A DNA stretch of 64,000 bases from Kaistella gelatinilytica. Lineage in GTDB: Bacteria; Bacteroidota; Bacteroidia; Flavobacteriales; Weeksellaceae. The stretch lies in contig NZ_JADPVI010000002.1 of NCBI RefSeq assembly GCF_015679325.1, forward strand, positions 672,798-736,797, in the 5' to 3' direction. Under the pieces are notes generated by a model. The model searched no databases. It was not told where the DNA came from and saw nothing but the letters and a program-made list of their open reading frames with translations. The translations under genes and the position numbers were made by a program. Shown here one piece after another: positions 26,889-35,061 of this stretch (positions are counted from its first letter, which is position 1; each line of letters begins with the position of its first letter).

Positions 26889-27584
26889 ATGTTACAAACA
26901 ATTCCAATTGAAAAAGTTTTATTTCTGGATATCGAAACCGTTCCTCAAGTTGGGAATTGGGAAGCATTAGATGAATCGACGCAAAAGCTTTGGGATAAGA
27001 AAACGCGTTTGCAACGGAAAGATGATTTCACTGCTGAAGAATTTTATACCGAACGAGGAGGAATTATGGCAGAATTCGGCAAGATCATCTGCATCTCTGT
27101 TGGGATCATGGAAAAAAATGAAAAGATAATGATCAAGAGTTTTTATGGGGACGATGAAAAAAAACTTTTAGAGGAATTTGGAGAAATTTTTAACCGACCA
27201 AAACTTCGCGATGTGATTCTTTGCGCACACAATGGAAAGGAATTCGATTTTCCCTGGATCGCGCGGCGATTTTTAATTAATGGAATGCATCCACCAAAAC
27301 CTTTTCAGCTATTTGGTAAAAAACCCTGGGAAATTCAACACCTCGATACGATGGAATTGTGGAAATTCGGTGATTACAAATCTTATGTTTCGTTAGAATT
27401 ACTGGCTCATGTTTTTGGGATTCCCACGCCGAAAGATGATATCGACGGCTCAATGGTAGCATCGATTTACTATATAGAAAAAGACTTATTTAGAATTGTT
27501 ACATATTGTGAAAAAGATGTCTTAACTTTGGCAAACGTTTTTCGGCGCATGCGTCAGGAAGATATAATACTAAAAAGCGACTAG
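26889..27584 (+). CDS. PolB-like 3'-5' exonuclease (RNase H fold)
   Basis: This 231-residue protein belongs to the predicted exonuclease family related to the proofreading domain of family-B DNA polymerases. Acidic active-site residues are visible as D14 and E16 (FLDIETVPQ), a second motif AHNGKEFDFPW near 114-124 and YCEKDVLTL near 205-213. There is no polymerase domain. A role in DNA repair or RNA trimming is inferred from the fold alone. Confidence 0.88.
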   Translation: MLQTIPIEKVLFLDIETVPQVGNWEALDESTQKLWDKKTRLQRKDDFTAEEFYTERGGIMAEFGKIICISVGIMEKNEKIMIKSFYGDDEKKLLEEFGEIFNRPKLRDVILCAHNGKEFDFPWIARRFLINGMHPPKPFQLFGKKPWEIQHLDTMELWKFGDYKSYVSLELLAHVFGIPTPKDDIDGSMVASIYYIEKDLFRIVTYCEKDVLTLANVFRRMRQEDIILKSD

Positions 27585-27679
27585 AAAATTTGATTTCGCT
27601 TTAAAAATTTAAACGATAAAACTGCTGAGAATTTGGCGAATATCAGAATTTTTAAGATGAAAATCTCCAATATTTAATT

Positions 27680-28006
27680 ATGGCATACACAGACGAACAA
27701 ATTGCTGATATCGGCGAAAATATTATAACCTCTTTAAAAACAGTTTACGATCCCGAAATTCCTGTTGACATCTATGAGCTTGGCCTCATCTACGATGTAC
27801 AGATCTCTGATGAAGGTGCGGTGAAAGTAATAATGACTTTGACGACCCCAAATTGTCCCGTAGCAGAAAGTTTACCCGCGGAAGTTCGCGAAAAAGTTTC
27901 CGAAACGGAAGGTGTAAAAGAAGTCGATCTGGAACTCACCTTTGAACCCTCCTGGAACAAGGACATGATGAGCGAAGAAGCCCGTTTTGAATTAGGAATG
28001 TTCTAA
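27680..28006 (+). CDS. DUF59 / MIP18-family iron-sulfur assembly protein (SufT-like)
   Basis: This 108-residue DUF59 protein has the conserved YDPEIPVDIYELGLIYDV segment and the TPNCP motif, whose Cys is important in SufT and MIP18 proteins for maturing Fe-S proteins. The C-terminal FEPSWNKDMMSEEARFELG is also family-typical. In this group the gene often lies with suf genes, but none are seen here. Confidence 0.9.
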   Translation: MAYTDEQIADIGENIITSLKTVYDPEIPVDIYELGLIYDVQISDEGAVKVIMTLTTPNCPVAESLPAEVREKVSETEGVKEVDLELTFEPSWNKDMMSEEARFELGMF

Positions 28007-28007
28007 A

Positions 28008-28035
28008 AAAAATGCCGCTTAATTGCGGCATTTTT
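28008..28035. terminator. Bidirectional terminator between the sufT-like gene and osmC
   Basis: An 11-bp perfect stem (AAAAATGCCGC/GCGGCATTTTT, 6-nt loop) lies between converging genes, with A and T runs on both sides. Confidence 0.88.
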
Positions 28036-28052
28036 AATTATAATAACTTTTA

Positions 28053-28454
28053 TCACTCAAATTCAAACATTACCGTTTTCTGAATGTCTGGATGTATTGA
28101 TAAAGCGACTGGACAATTCAGGGCAGTTTCCTCAATAAATTTCTTTTCTTCATCGGTAAATTTTCCAGGGATTCGCACGATACAAAATATAGTCCCGATT
28201 CTTTTTGGTTCCGGATGCGTTGATTTTTTTAATTCACAGGTTGCACCCGTAATATCGATCCCTTTATGCTTCCCTAAAACAGCAACCGCCATCAACATTG
28301 ACTGGCCATAAGAAATTCCGAAAATATCGGATGGCGAGAAAAGTTCAGATGTTCCACCTTCGCGCAATGGCGCACAGGTAATAATTTCTGCACCGGATTT
28401 TTCATGTTGTGAAACAATTTTAAAATCTCCTAAGTAAGTAATTGTTGATGTCAT
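28053..28454 (-). CDS. OsmC family protein
   Basis: This 133-residue protein has the OsmC fold: paired N-terminal strands, a central helix (SYGQSMLMAVAVLG) and the C-terminal NCPVALSIHPDI motif. Classic OsmC/Ohr peroxidases need two cysteines. Here the first, in the central helix, is replaced (QS), while the NCPV cysteine and another at TCELKK remain. It may therefore not be a standard organic hydroperoxide reductase. A TATCTTTA element at about 28473-28480 (minus) could be its -7 box. Confidence 0.88.
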   Translation of the reverse strand: MTSTITYLGDFKIVSQHEKSGAEIITCAPLREGGTSELFSPSDIFGISYGQSMLMAVAVLGKHKGIDITGATCELKKSTHPEPKRIGTIFCIVRIPGKFTDEEKKFIEETALNCPVALSIHPDIQKTVMFEFE

Positions 28455-28601
28455 AGTTATGTGTTTATTTAATGTTAAAGATAACGATTAAAATCAACAA
28501 CTTAACATGACTTTAAGTGTATGAAAAACACCGAAGATTTTGCTGAAGGAAGAATAATGCAGGTTAAGTTTCTCACTTGTATAAATCCAGATTTCTCTTT
28601 C

Positions 28602-29450
28602 TTAAAAATGAAAAATATCTTTTGCACGATTATAAGAACTTTCGAAATTCAATAGGTTCAGAGAATGTTCGATCTTTTCTAGAGCCATAAAATTGATCAC
28701 CTGTTCTGTAGGCATATTTCCCACCAGATCATCTTTCGCCATGGGACAACCGCCAATTCCTTTGATCGCGGAATCGAATCTGCGACAACCGTTATCATAG
28801 GCTGCTTTCAGTTTCTTGTAAGAATCTTCGTATCGGTTATGAAAGTGTGCTCCAAAATCAATATTTGGATATTTAGAAGGAATTTTATCAAATAGAAGTT
28901 CAATTTGTTTTAAGGTTCCAGTTCCCGTCGTGTCAGAAAGCAGTATATTCTTAACGCCGATTTCATCAAATCTTTTTGCCCAGAAATCAACATCTTCCCA
29001 CTTCCACATTTCCCCATATGGATTACCGAATGCCATTGAAAAATATACATTCAAAACTCTGCCGTCGGTTTTTAACAGTTCGTTAATTTTCTGAATGTCG
29101 GAAAATGCTTCTTCCTGGCTTTTATTCGTATTCCGGTGTTGAAAAGTTTCTGAAATCGAAAACGGAAATCCTAAAATATCAACTTGATCATGTTTCAAAG
29201 CTTTCTCAGCGCCGCGATAATTGGCAACGATGACCGATAATTTTGTGTTAGAAATTCCTTTGTCAATTTCATCAAGGACCTGTCCTGAATCTGACATCTG
29301 AGGAATTGATTTTGGCGAGACAAAGCTGCCACAGTCAAGAACATCAAAACCAACTGCCATCAATGAATTAATGTAATCAATTTTCTGGGTGGTGGGAATA
29401 AATTCTCCCCATCCTTGCATCGCATCTCGTGAACATTCAGTTAAAAACAT
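28602..29450 (-). CDS. Hydroxymethylglutaryl-CoA lyase
   Basis: This 282-residue TIM-barrel enzyme of the HMGL-like family splits HMG-CoA into acetyl-CoA and acetoacetate in leucine breakdown. Visible motifs are TECSRDAMQG near the start (family R-D pair), LSDTTGTG, the metal-binding HFHNRY, and GGCPMAKDDLVGNMPTE with the catalytic loop Cys. The start matches the family. A TATATTTG -7 box lies 18 nt upstream. Confidence 0.92.
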   Translation of the reverse strand: MFLTECSRDAMQGWGEFIPTTQKIDYINSLMAVGFDVLDCGSFVSPKSIPQMSDSGQVLDEIDKGISNTKLSVIVANYRGAEKALKHDQVDILGFPFSISETFQHRNTNKSQEEAFSDIQKINELLKTDGRVLNVYFSMAFGNPYGEMWKWEDVDFWAKRFDEIGVKNILLSDTTGTGTLKQIELLFDKIPSKYPNIDFGAHFHNRYEDSYKKLKAAYDNGCRRFDSAIKGIGGCPMAKDDLVGNMPTEQVINFMALEKIEHSLNLLNFESSYNRAKDIFHF

Positions 29451-29467
29451 TTTAATTTTGGCTTTTT

Positions 29468-29475
29468 CAAATATA
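29468..29475 (-). promoter_or_regulatory. Bacteroidota -7 box (TATATTTG) for HMG-CoA lyase
   Basis: On the minus strand an exact TAnnTTTG match lies 18 nt before the ATG. Confidence 0.55.
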
Positions 29476-29599
29476 ACAAAACTTTAAAAAAAATTAGAAA
29501 ATAATTAAATAATTGACAGTCATTATTTTAAGAAATAATTACTGATCAATGTCTGAAAAATATTTACGGAATCGTTGCCTTATCCTCAACGTAAACTTT

Positions 29600-29607
29600 T
29601 AACTTTG
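29600..29607 (+). promoter_or_regulatory. Promoter for pepT: TTG -33 and TAACTTTG -7
   Basis: An exact TAnnTTTG match sits 17 nt before the pepT ATG. A TTG at 29575-29577 lies 22 nt upstream of it, close to the usual -33 spacing. Confidence 0.6.
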
Positions 29608-29623
29608 TTGAAAATACTACTTT

Positions 29624-30883
29624 ATGATTACCATAGATTTTAATCTTGACTGGAAACTAAAATTACAAAATCGCTTTCTAACTTACGTGAAAATTTATTC
29701 TACTAGTGATCCTGAAAGCGAAACGACACCCTCAACACCGCAACAGTGGGATATTGCAAAATATCTTTTCGAAGAATTAAAAACGCTGGGTTTAAGTGAT
29801 GTTTCGATGGATGAAAACGGATATATCTATGCTTATGTTCCTTCCAATTTAGAAAATGACAATGAACCGGTTGTTGGATTTATTTCGCATTACGACACTT
29901 CTCCTGATTTTAATGGTAAAGATGTAAACCCTCAAATCTGGGACGATTATGATGGAAAAGACTTGGTGTTGAATGCTAAAACTGGATTTACGCTTTCTCC
30001 TTCAAAATTTGAAACTTTAAAAGATTATATCGGAAAAACATTAATTACAACCGACGGAACGAGTTTATTAGGAGCTGATGATAAAGCGGGAGTTGCAGAA
30101 ATTGTAACGGCTGCAGAATTTCTACTGGCGAATCCCGATATCAAACATGGCAGAATTGCAATCGGATTTACTCCAGATGAAGAAATAGGAAGAGGCGCTC
30201 ACAAATTCGATGTGAAAAAATTCGGTGCAGAATGGGCCTATACAATGGATGGAAGCGAAGTTGGCGAACTGGAATATGAAAATTTCAACGCAGCCGGAGC
30301 GGTTGTGCAAATACATGGTTTAAGCGTACATCCCGGTTATGCTTATGGAAAAATGGTGAATGCGAGTTTACTGGCTGCAGAATTCATCAAAATGCTGCCG
30401 GAAAACGAAACTCCCTCTACAACAAAGGGATTTGAAGGATTTTATCATTTGACCGATTTAAAATCTGATGTTTCAGAAGCGAAGATCCAATACATCATTC
30501 GTGATCACGATAATGAAAAATTTGAAAATCGAAAAAAATTCATCACTGATAAAGTGACAGAATTTAATAAAAAATTCGGTGAAGGAACCGCTGAGATTGA
30601 GATTAAAGAACAGTATCGCAATATGAAGCAGCAATTTGAAGGTAAAATGCATATTGTTGATATTGCAGAGCAAGCTTTGAAAGACGCCAATATTGAGCCT
30701 AAAATCAAAGCGATCCGCGGTGGAACTGATGGTGCACAGCTTTCTTATATGGGATTACCTTGTCCGAACATTTTTGCGGGTGGAATAAATTTCCATGGAC
30801 CGTATGAATATGTTTGTTTAGAATCAATGGAGAAAGCAGTGAAGGTGATCATCAATATTGCGAAAGCAGTGAAGAAAAGATAA
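29624..30883 (+). CDS. pepT: Peptidase T (tripeptide aminopeptidase)
   Basis: This 419-residue M20B zinc aminopeptidase removes the N-terminal residue of tripeptides in the cytoplasm. Metal and catalytic motifs are in order: GFISHYDTSPDF, GADDKAGVAEI, FTPDEEIGRGA, TMDGSEVGELEYENFNAA and IRGGTDGAQLSYMGLPCPNI, with the final zinc His in NFHGPYE. The dimerisation insert is present. The length is normal for the family. Confidence 0.96.
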   Translation: MITIDFNLDWKLKLQNRFLTYVKIYSTSDPESETTPSTPQQWDIAKYLFEELKTLGLSDVSMDENGYIYAYVPSNLENDNEPVVGFISHYDTSPDFNGKDVNPQIWDDYDGKDLVLNAKTGFTLSPSKFETLKDYIGKTLITTDGTSLLGADDKAGVAEIVTAAEFLLANPDIKHGRIAIGFTPDEEIGRGAHKFDVKKFGAEWAYTMDGSEVGELEYENFNAAGAVVQIHGLSVHPGYAYGKMVNASLLAAEFIKMLPENETPSTTKGFEGFYHLTDLKSDVSEAKIQYIIRDHDNEKFENRKKFITDKVTEFNKKFGEGTAEIEIKEQYRNMKQQFEGKMHIVDIAEQALKDANIEPKIKAIRGGTDGAQLSYMGLPCPNIFAGGINFHGPYEYVCLESMEKAVKVIINIAKAVKKR

Positions 30884-30902
30884 ATCAAAAAATATTTTAT
30901 TT

Positions 30903-30936
30903 AAAACCATCTCTTTAATTAGTGGTGGTTTTTTTT
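30903..30936 (+). terminator. Probable terminator after pepT
   Basis: AAAACCA pairs with TGGTTTT across a 16-nt loop and is followed by a T8 run. The long loop lowers confidence. The rest of 30937-31033 shows nothing I can assign. Confidence 0.5.
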
Positions 30937-31033
30937 ACGATTCACCGCTATTAATACCAGATAATTTTCTAATTGACTGACTTTCAAAAGGGAGCAATTT
31001 AGCTAAAAAATAAAACCTCAGAATTATAAACAC

Positions 31034-31064
31034 AAAAAAACCACCACATTTCTGTGATGGTTTT
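31034..31064 (-). terminator. Terminator directly after tRNA-Asn
   Basis: On the minus strand a 12-bp stem with one G-U pair is closed by a GAAA tetraloop and followed by a T run. It starts two nucleotides after the tRNA 3' end. Confidence 0.8.
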
Positions 31065-31065
31065 G

Positions 31066-31139
31066 CTCCTCTTCTTGGGCTCGAACCAAGGACCCTCTGA
31101 TTAACAGTCAGATGCTCTAACCAACTGAGCTAAAGAGGA
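31066..31139 (-). tRNA. tRNA-Asn (anticodon GTT)
   Basis: On the minus strand a complete cloverleaf can be folded: acceptor TCCTCTT/AAGAGGA, D arm GCTC/GAGC, anticodon stem TCTGA/TCAGA around the loop CTGTTAA, and T arm CTTGG/CCAAG with TTCGAGC. The anticodon is GTT. The discriminator base is G, and CCA is not encoded. Length is 74 nt. It has a well-spaced promoter and its own terminator, so it is a stand-alone unit. Confidence 0.97.
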
Positions 31140-31165
31140 GTGTTGCTCTTTGCGCTAAGCGTCTG

Positions 31166-31196
31166 CAAATATAAAAACTTTTTTAGTTTTGCCAAA
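31166..31196 (-). promoter_or_regulatory. Promoter of tRNA-Asn: TTTG -33, 19-nt spacer, TATATTTG -7
   Basis: On the minus strand TTTG (31193-31196) and TATATTTG (31166-31173) are 19 nt apart, the ideal Bacteroidota spacing. The tRNA 5' end is 26 nt downstream of the -7 box. Confidence 0.8.
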
Positions 31197-31213
31197 ACTT
31201 TTATGAGAAAATT

Positions 31214-32551
31214 TTAAAATTTTCCCGTAATCCATTTCAGGATGTCATTTCCGAAGATCAGGACCATTAATCCTAACAAAAATATAACGCCGATCATTTG
31301 TGCATTTTCCAGAACTTTTTGCGGCACAGGTTTTCCTGTAATCATTTCCCAAAGTGTGAAAACAACGTGTCCACCGTCTAATCCCGGAATCGGAATTAAA
31401 TTAAGGAAAGCCAACCATACCGAAAACATCGCCGTGAAACTCCAGAAAAACTCCCAGTTGATTTCTTTTGGCATTTGCTTGATAATTCCAATTGGTCCCG
31501 AAACTTTCTTATAACCTTGCGTTTTGGTGTTGAAAACAATTTTAAATTGTTTGATCTGCATTGTTAAAACATCAACAGTTCTCGTTAATCCTCTTGGGAT
31601 TGCTCCTAAAAATGAATATTGCTTCGTTACCTCTGTTTTTTCAAACTCTTTTTGCGCTACTGCAGTATTTGGGGAAAATCCTACTTTGCCTTTATCATCA
31701 ACTTTAACGTCGACTTTTTCAGGCATGTTATTTCTTTCAATATCGAAAACGACATTTTGATTTTTCTGTTGAGAAAGTTCAGTTCCCAATTCATCGAAAT
31801 ACTGAATTTTCTTTCCGTTTATTCCTACGATCTTATCGCCTTTCAACAAACCTGCAGCTTTTGCAGTGCCGGTTGGAACAAGACTGTCAATAACCACCGG
31901 AAAACGCGGACTGAAATACAGCTTGGCTTCATTTTCAGCCAGAACCGCAGCAACGCCGTCTTCATTTACAGGAAAAGTAATTTCGTTGCCTCCTCTAAGA
32001 ACCGTTACCTGATTGGCAAAAAGCATATTAATGGTAGAAGTTTCCATTCTCTCTGCGGGTTTCCCGTCAATCTTCAGAATTTTATCTCCGCTTTGAAGTC
32101 CCATTTTCCTGCCTGCTTCAGAAACTGCAATTCCATTTTCAAATTTAGCAAGGTCGTGGTAAGTTTCCCCTTTAAAATAACTTAGAGAAGAATAGATCAA
32201 CCAAGCTAAAAAGAAGTTTACGGTAACACCACCCATCATGATGATCAATCGTTGCCAAGCTGGTTTACTACGGAATTCCCACGGTTGGGCAGGCTGTTTT
32301 AATTGCTCAGTATCCATACTTTCGTCAACCATTCCGGCGATTTTTACATATCCGCCGAAAGGCAACCACCCAATTCCATATTCGGTATCACCAATTTTCT
32401 TTTTTGCAATTGAAAACCATGGATCGAAGAAGAGATAAAATTTCTCAACCTTTGTTTTGAAGAGTTTAGCGGGTATGAAATGCCCCAGTTCGTGCAGAAT
32501 TACAAGGATAGAGATGCTCAATATAAATTGAAATAACTGTATTAATGTCAT
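31214..32551 (-). CDS. rseP: RIP metalloprotease RseP (site-2 protease)
   Basis: This 445-residue intramembrane zinc protease has HELGH at 20-24 in the first helix and the second metal motif LNLIPIPGLDGGH near 385. Two PDZ domains lie between them (about 140-200 and 225-290). It cuts membrane-bound anti-sigma factors or signal-peptide remnants. The Bacteroidota type is similar in size to E. coli RseP. The usual neighbour dxr is not present. A 109-bp gap, holding the next gene's terminator, lies upstream. Confidence 0.94.
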   Translation of the reverse strand: MTLIQLFQFILSISILVILHELGHFIPAKLFKTKVEKFYLFFDPWFSIAKKKIGDTEYGIGWLPFGGYVKIAGMVDESMDTEQLKQPAQPWEFRSKPAWQRLIIMMGGVTVNFFLAWLIYSSLSYFKGETYHDLAKFENGIAVSEAGRKMGLQSGDKILKIDGKPAERMETSTINMLFANQVTVLRGGNEITFPVNEDGVAAVLAENEAKLYFSPRFPVVIDSLVPTGTAKAAGLLKGDKIVGINGKKIQYFDELGTELSQQKNQNVVFDIERNNMPEKVDVKVDDKGKVGFSPNTAVAQKEFEKTEVTKQYSFLGAIPRGLTRTVDVLTMQIKQFKIVFNTKTQGYKKVSGPIGIIKQMPKEINWEFFWSFTAMFSVWLAFLNLIPIPGLDGGHVVFTLWEMITGKPVPQKVLENAQMIGVIFLLGLMVLIFGNDILKWITGKF

Positions 32552-32611
32552 TGAAAATGTTTAAATTATTTAAGATTTGCGAAGATACAAATTATCAAAA
32601 GCTTGTCAAAT

Positions 32612-32638
32612 AAAAAAGGCTCTCAAAATGAGAACCTT
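32612..32638 (-). terminator. Terminator after the small outer-membrane protein
   Basis: On the minus strand AAGGTTCTCA pairs with TGAGAGCCTT (one G-U pair, 3-nt loop), followed by a T run. Confidence 0.75.
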
Positions 32639-32660
32639 CTGTCTTATATTTTGTAAAGTC

Positions 32661-33104
32661 TTACAAATTGAATGAAACACCAACGCTTCCGTTGTTACCT
32701 GCTTCAAGATAAATACCAATATTGTTGTTGAAGAAATATCTTACCCCTACGTGAGCACCGAAATAAGTTCCGCTTTTACCCAGAATACCTAAATCAACAC
32801 CTGGATAAATATCCCATTTTGAAGGAAGTCCTAATGGATCCTGTAAGTGAAAATTTAATCTACCGAATATTCCAAAGTTGTCATTTTCATATTTAGAATC
32901 GTTGTGTGCGAAATAAAAATTCGCTCCTGCACCAATCGAAATAATTTTAGACAAACCATAGTCATAAGTTCCTGTAATACCAGTTCCGTAACCCCAACCA
33001 TTGAAACCAACCTGTATTTTTTGATCTCCTTTTCCTTGCCAAGCTTGCGCGAATGCCATTTGTCCAAAAAGGAACATTGCACATACTACCAGTAGTTTTT
33101 TCAT
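32661..33104 (-). CDS. Small outer-membrane protein (DUF6646-like)
   Basis: This 147-residue protein has a signal peptide (cleavage after AFAQ) and a set of short glycine-rich beta strands (FNGWGYGTGITGTYDYGL, FGAHVGVRYFF, VGVSFNL). It probably forms a small beta barrel. I recall the DUF6646 family for such proteins in Flavobacteriia but cannot check it. The function is unknown. It has its own -7 box and terminator. Confidence 0.72.
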   Translation of the reverse strand: MKKLLVVCAMFLFGQMAFAQAWQGKGDQKIQVGFNGWGYGTGITGTYDYGLSKIISIGAGANFYFAHNDSKYENDNFGIFGRLNFHLQDPLGLPSKWDIYPGVDLGILGKSGTYFGAHVGVRYFFNNNIGIYLEAGNNGSVGVSFNL

Positions 33105-33140
33105 AACTTTAAATTAAATTTTTAATAGGTTTATGCTAAT

Positions 33141-33148
33141 CAAAAATA
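33141..33148 (-). promoter_or_regulatory. Bacteroidota -7 box (TATTTTTG) for the small outer-membrane protein
   Basis: On the minus strand an exact TAnnTTTG match lies 36 nt before the ATG at 33104. Confidence 0.5.
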
Positions 33149-33220
33149 GTACCAAATTTCATATAAAAGTCACGTTTTAAAATAATATTTTGTACATTTA
33201 ATCGAAGTTATAGAAGAATC

Positions 33221-33982
33221 ATGAATAACAATTTGAAGGTAAGCGGATTAAATTTTGAAATCGCCTGGAAAGATAAAGCAGAAAATTTCAAGAAAATTGA
33301 GCAATCATTACAGAATACACGATCTGACCTGTTTATTCTGCCAGAAATGTTTACGACCGGATTTTATATGAAGCCCGAAGAAATTGCAGATCGAAATTAC
33401 GAAACACTGGAATGGATGATAGGTTTTGCAAAAAAATCCACCACTGCAATTTGCGGAAGTGCTTCTGTATATGAAAATAATAAATTCTATAACCGCTTTT
33501 ACTTTGTACTTCCGGATGGAAAACACTATCAATACGACAAAAGACACTTATTTTCTTTTACGGGAGAAGACCATAAATTTTCCGCAGGAACAGAAAGGGT
33601 TATTGTGAACTACAAAGGTTGGCGCATTTTATTGCAAGTTTGTTACGATCTGCGTTTCCCGGTTTTTACAAGAAATAACGATGATTATGACGCTGTTTTA
33701 TATGTGGCAAACTGGCCGGAAAAAAGAATTGATGCCTGGAATACTTTATTAAAAGCTCGTGCAATCGAAAATCAAGCCTACGTTTTCGGACTTAACAGGG
33801 TTGGAATCGACGGTAATAACCTGAGTTATCCTGAAAGTTCTTATTGCTTTTTTGCTGATGGAAGTATTGTCTCAGAAGTTAAAAACGATATTGTTTCAGC
33901 AGAATTCAATGTTGAAAAACTGAAGCACTTTCGGGAAACTTTTCAATTTTTGAATGACAGAGATTCTTTTGAAATCAAATAA
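33221..33982 (+). CDS. Nitrilase-family amidohydrolase (omega-amidase, YafV-like)
   Basis: This 253-residue carbon-nitrogen hydrolase has the Glu-Lys-Cys catalytic set visible as E42 (LPEMFTTGF), K107 (YDKRHLF) and C141 (QVCYDLRFP). The FTTGFYM and DLRFPVF context is that of omega-amidase/YafV, which hydrolyses alpha-ketoglutaramate or alpha-keto-methylthiobutyramate in metabolite repair and the methionine cycle. The gene ends 3 bp from the converging thioredoxin gene. Confidence 0.93.
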   Translation: MNNNLKVSGLNFEIAWKDKAENFKKIEQSLQNTRSDLFILPEMFTTGFYMKPEEIADRNYETLEWMIGFAKKSTTAICGSASVYENNKFYNRFYFVLPDGKHYQYDKRHLFSFTGEDHKFSAGTERVIVNYKGWRILLQVCYDLRFPVFTRNNDDYDAVLYVANWPEKRIDAWNTLLKARAIENQAYVFGLNRVGIDGNNLSYPESSYCFFADGSIVSEVKNDIVSAEFNVEKLKHFRETFQFLNDRDSFEIK

Positions 33983-33985
33983 ATC

Positions 33986-34291
33986 TTAAGATTTAGAAAA
34001 ATCCTGCAATAGATTGGTTAAAGTATTCACATCATGAACGCCACTTTCTTTCCAAAGCAATTCGCTATTTTTAAATACGATTAAAGTTGGAACTCCGCGA
34101 ACTCCGTATTCTGCGGCGATTGCTGGATATTGATCGATATCAATCTTGATAATTCTTGCCAGATCACCAATATTTTCTTTCACAGTATTCAAAACAGAAG
34201 ACTGCACTTTGCATGGACCACACCACGTTGCAAAAAAATCAACTAAAACAGGTCGTTCAGAATTAATGAGTTCTTGAAATTTTTGAGACAT
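33986..34291 (-). CDS. Thioredoxin-like protein
   Basis: This 101-residue single-domain thioredoxin has the active site WCGPC (C24, C27) and the conserved cis-Pro segment RGVPTLIVF. No signal peptide is seen, so it acts in the cytoplasm. It is the last gene of the minus-strand sulfur locus and would fit as the reductant for protein persulfides or for rhodanese and thiosulfate products. It lies 39 bp after its upstream neighbour. Confidence 0.94.
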   Translation of the reverse strand: MSQKFQELINSERPVLVDFFATWCGPCKVQSSVLNTVKENIGDLARIIKIDIDQYPAIAAEYGVRGVPTLIVFKNSELLWKESGVHDVNTLTNLLQDFSKS

Positions 34292-34330
34292 ACTATTAAA
34301 TTTTTGAATTAAAATTATATAACTAAAAAA

Positions 34331-34540
34331 TTAGTTTTGAGTTTTGACATCCTCTTTAGAAAATGGAACTTCGCAATTTCCGGTAGCGCAACCAAATCTG
34401 AAAACAGCCATTGAAATAAAATAAAGTCCAAATGGAATCATCCACCAAGATCGGTCGTTAACTGCAACCAATACAAAGAAAACCCCACCAATTAAGTAAA
34501 GTACTCTTCTTATATTCCAGTATTTTAACAAGGTATTCAT
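34331..34540 (-). CDS. Small membrane protein, DUF2892/YgaP-tail-like
   Basis: This 69-residue protein has two hydrophobic segments (about 13-27 and 31-47) and a Cys-containing end (FGCATGNCEV). It resembles the short membrane proteins that accompany rhodaneses in Bacteroidota. Its start overlaps the upstream rhodanese stop by 4 bp (ATGA), so the two are probably translated together. A role in anchoring a sulfur-handling rhodanese at the membrane is an inference. Confidence 0.75.
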   Translation of the reverse strand: MNTLLKYWNIRRVLYLIGGVFFVLVAVNDRSWWMIPFGLYFISMAVFRFGCATGNCEVPFSKEDVKTQN

Positions 34541-34848
34541 TTGTTTAATTTATTTTGAAGTGCACTCCAACCGCCGCCATTATAAGCTTCGAAACCATTT
34601 TGCTTGAGCATCGATTTTGCCGAAGCACTTCTCATTCCACTTACACAACAGGTAATTACAGGTTTCTTTAAATCTAATTTTTTCATCTCCGCTGCAAGAT
34701 TTTGCAAAGGAATATTTTTGGAATTTTTAATACTTCCATTACTGAATTCACTCGGCGTTCGAACATCGATAATTTGCGCGCCGTTTTTCATCAGTTCTTT
34801 ATAATCAACTGAATTATTCGAGAAAATATTTTTAATAAAATCAAACAT
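34537..34848 (-). CDS. Single-domain rhodanese (sulfurtransferase)
   Basis: This 103-residue cytoplasmic rhodanese has the substrate-side IDVRTPSEF motif near 27-35 and the active loop CVSGMRS with persulfide-forming C68, preceded by a second Cys (C67). It would move sulfane sulfur between thiosulfate, persulfides and thiols. It overlaps the DUF6132 gene by 8 bp and the small membrane protein gene by 4 bp. Confidence 0.92.
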   Translation of the reverse strand: MFDFIKNIFSNNSVDYKELMKNGAQIIDVRTPSEFSNGSIKNSKNIPLQNLAAEMKKLDLKKPVITCCVSGMRSASAKSMLKQNGFEAYNGGGWSALQNKLNK

Positions 34849-35056
34849 CTTGTATTGTTTTTTTAGATTTTTGAAACATTGAGAAAACCAAATATCCCAT
34901 CACCATTCCATAAATTGAAGAATTGAGAGGTTTTGAAGTAATTGCACACGTCCCAGATTCGCAACCGATAAAATGATAGTAAGCGTAACCTAAAATTCCG
35001 CCCAAAAAAATACCGAAAATCCCTAACTGGTGTTTTTTAAAAAACTGCATCATCAT
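34841..35056 (-). CDS. DUF6132-like small membrane protein
   Basis: This protein of about 71 residues has two membrane segments (about 12-30 and 47-63). Between them is a short loop with two cysteines (GCESGTC). The start could be any of three consecutive ATG codons. It follows the methyltransferase fusion by 5 bp and overlaps the rhodanese by 8 bp. Its Cys-bearing loop and position suggest a role in thiol or sulfur handling, but the function is unknown. Confidence 0.75.
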   Translation of the reverse strand: MMMQFFKKHQLGIFGIFLGGILGYAYYHFIGCESGTCAITSKPLNSSIYGMVMGYLVFSMFQKSKKTIQDV

Positions 35057-35061
35057 AAAAT

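Noticed and set aside
31619-32185. A 188-codon open frame antisense to rseP
   Set aside because: The rseP frame has clear protease and PDZ motifs; the antisense frame has none and no start signals.
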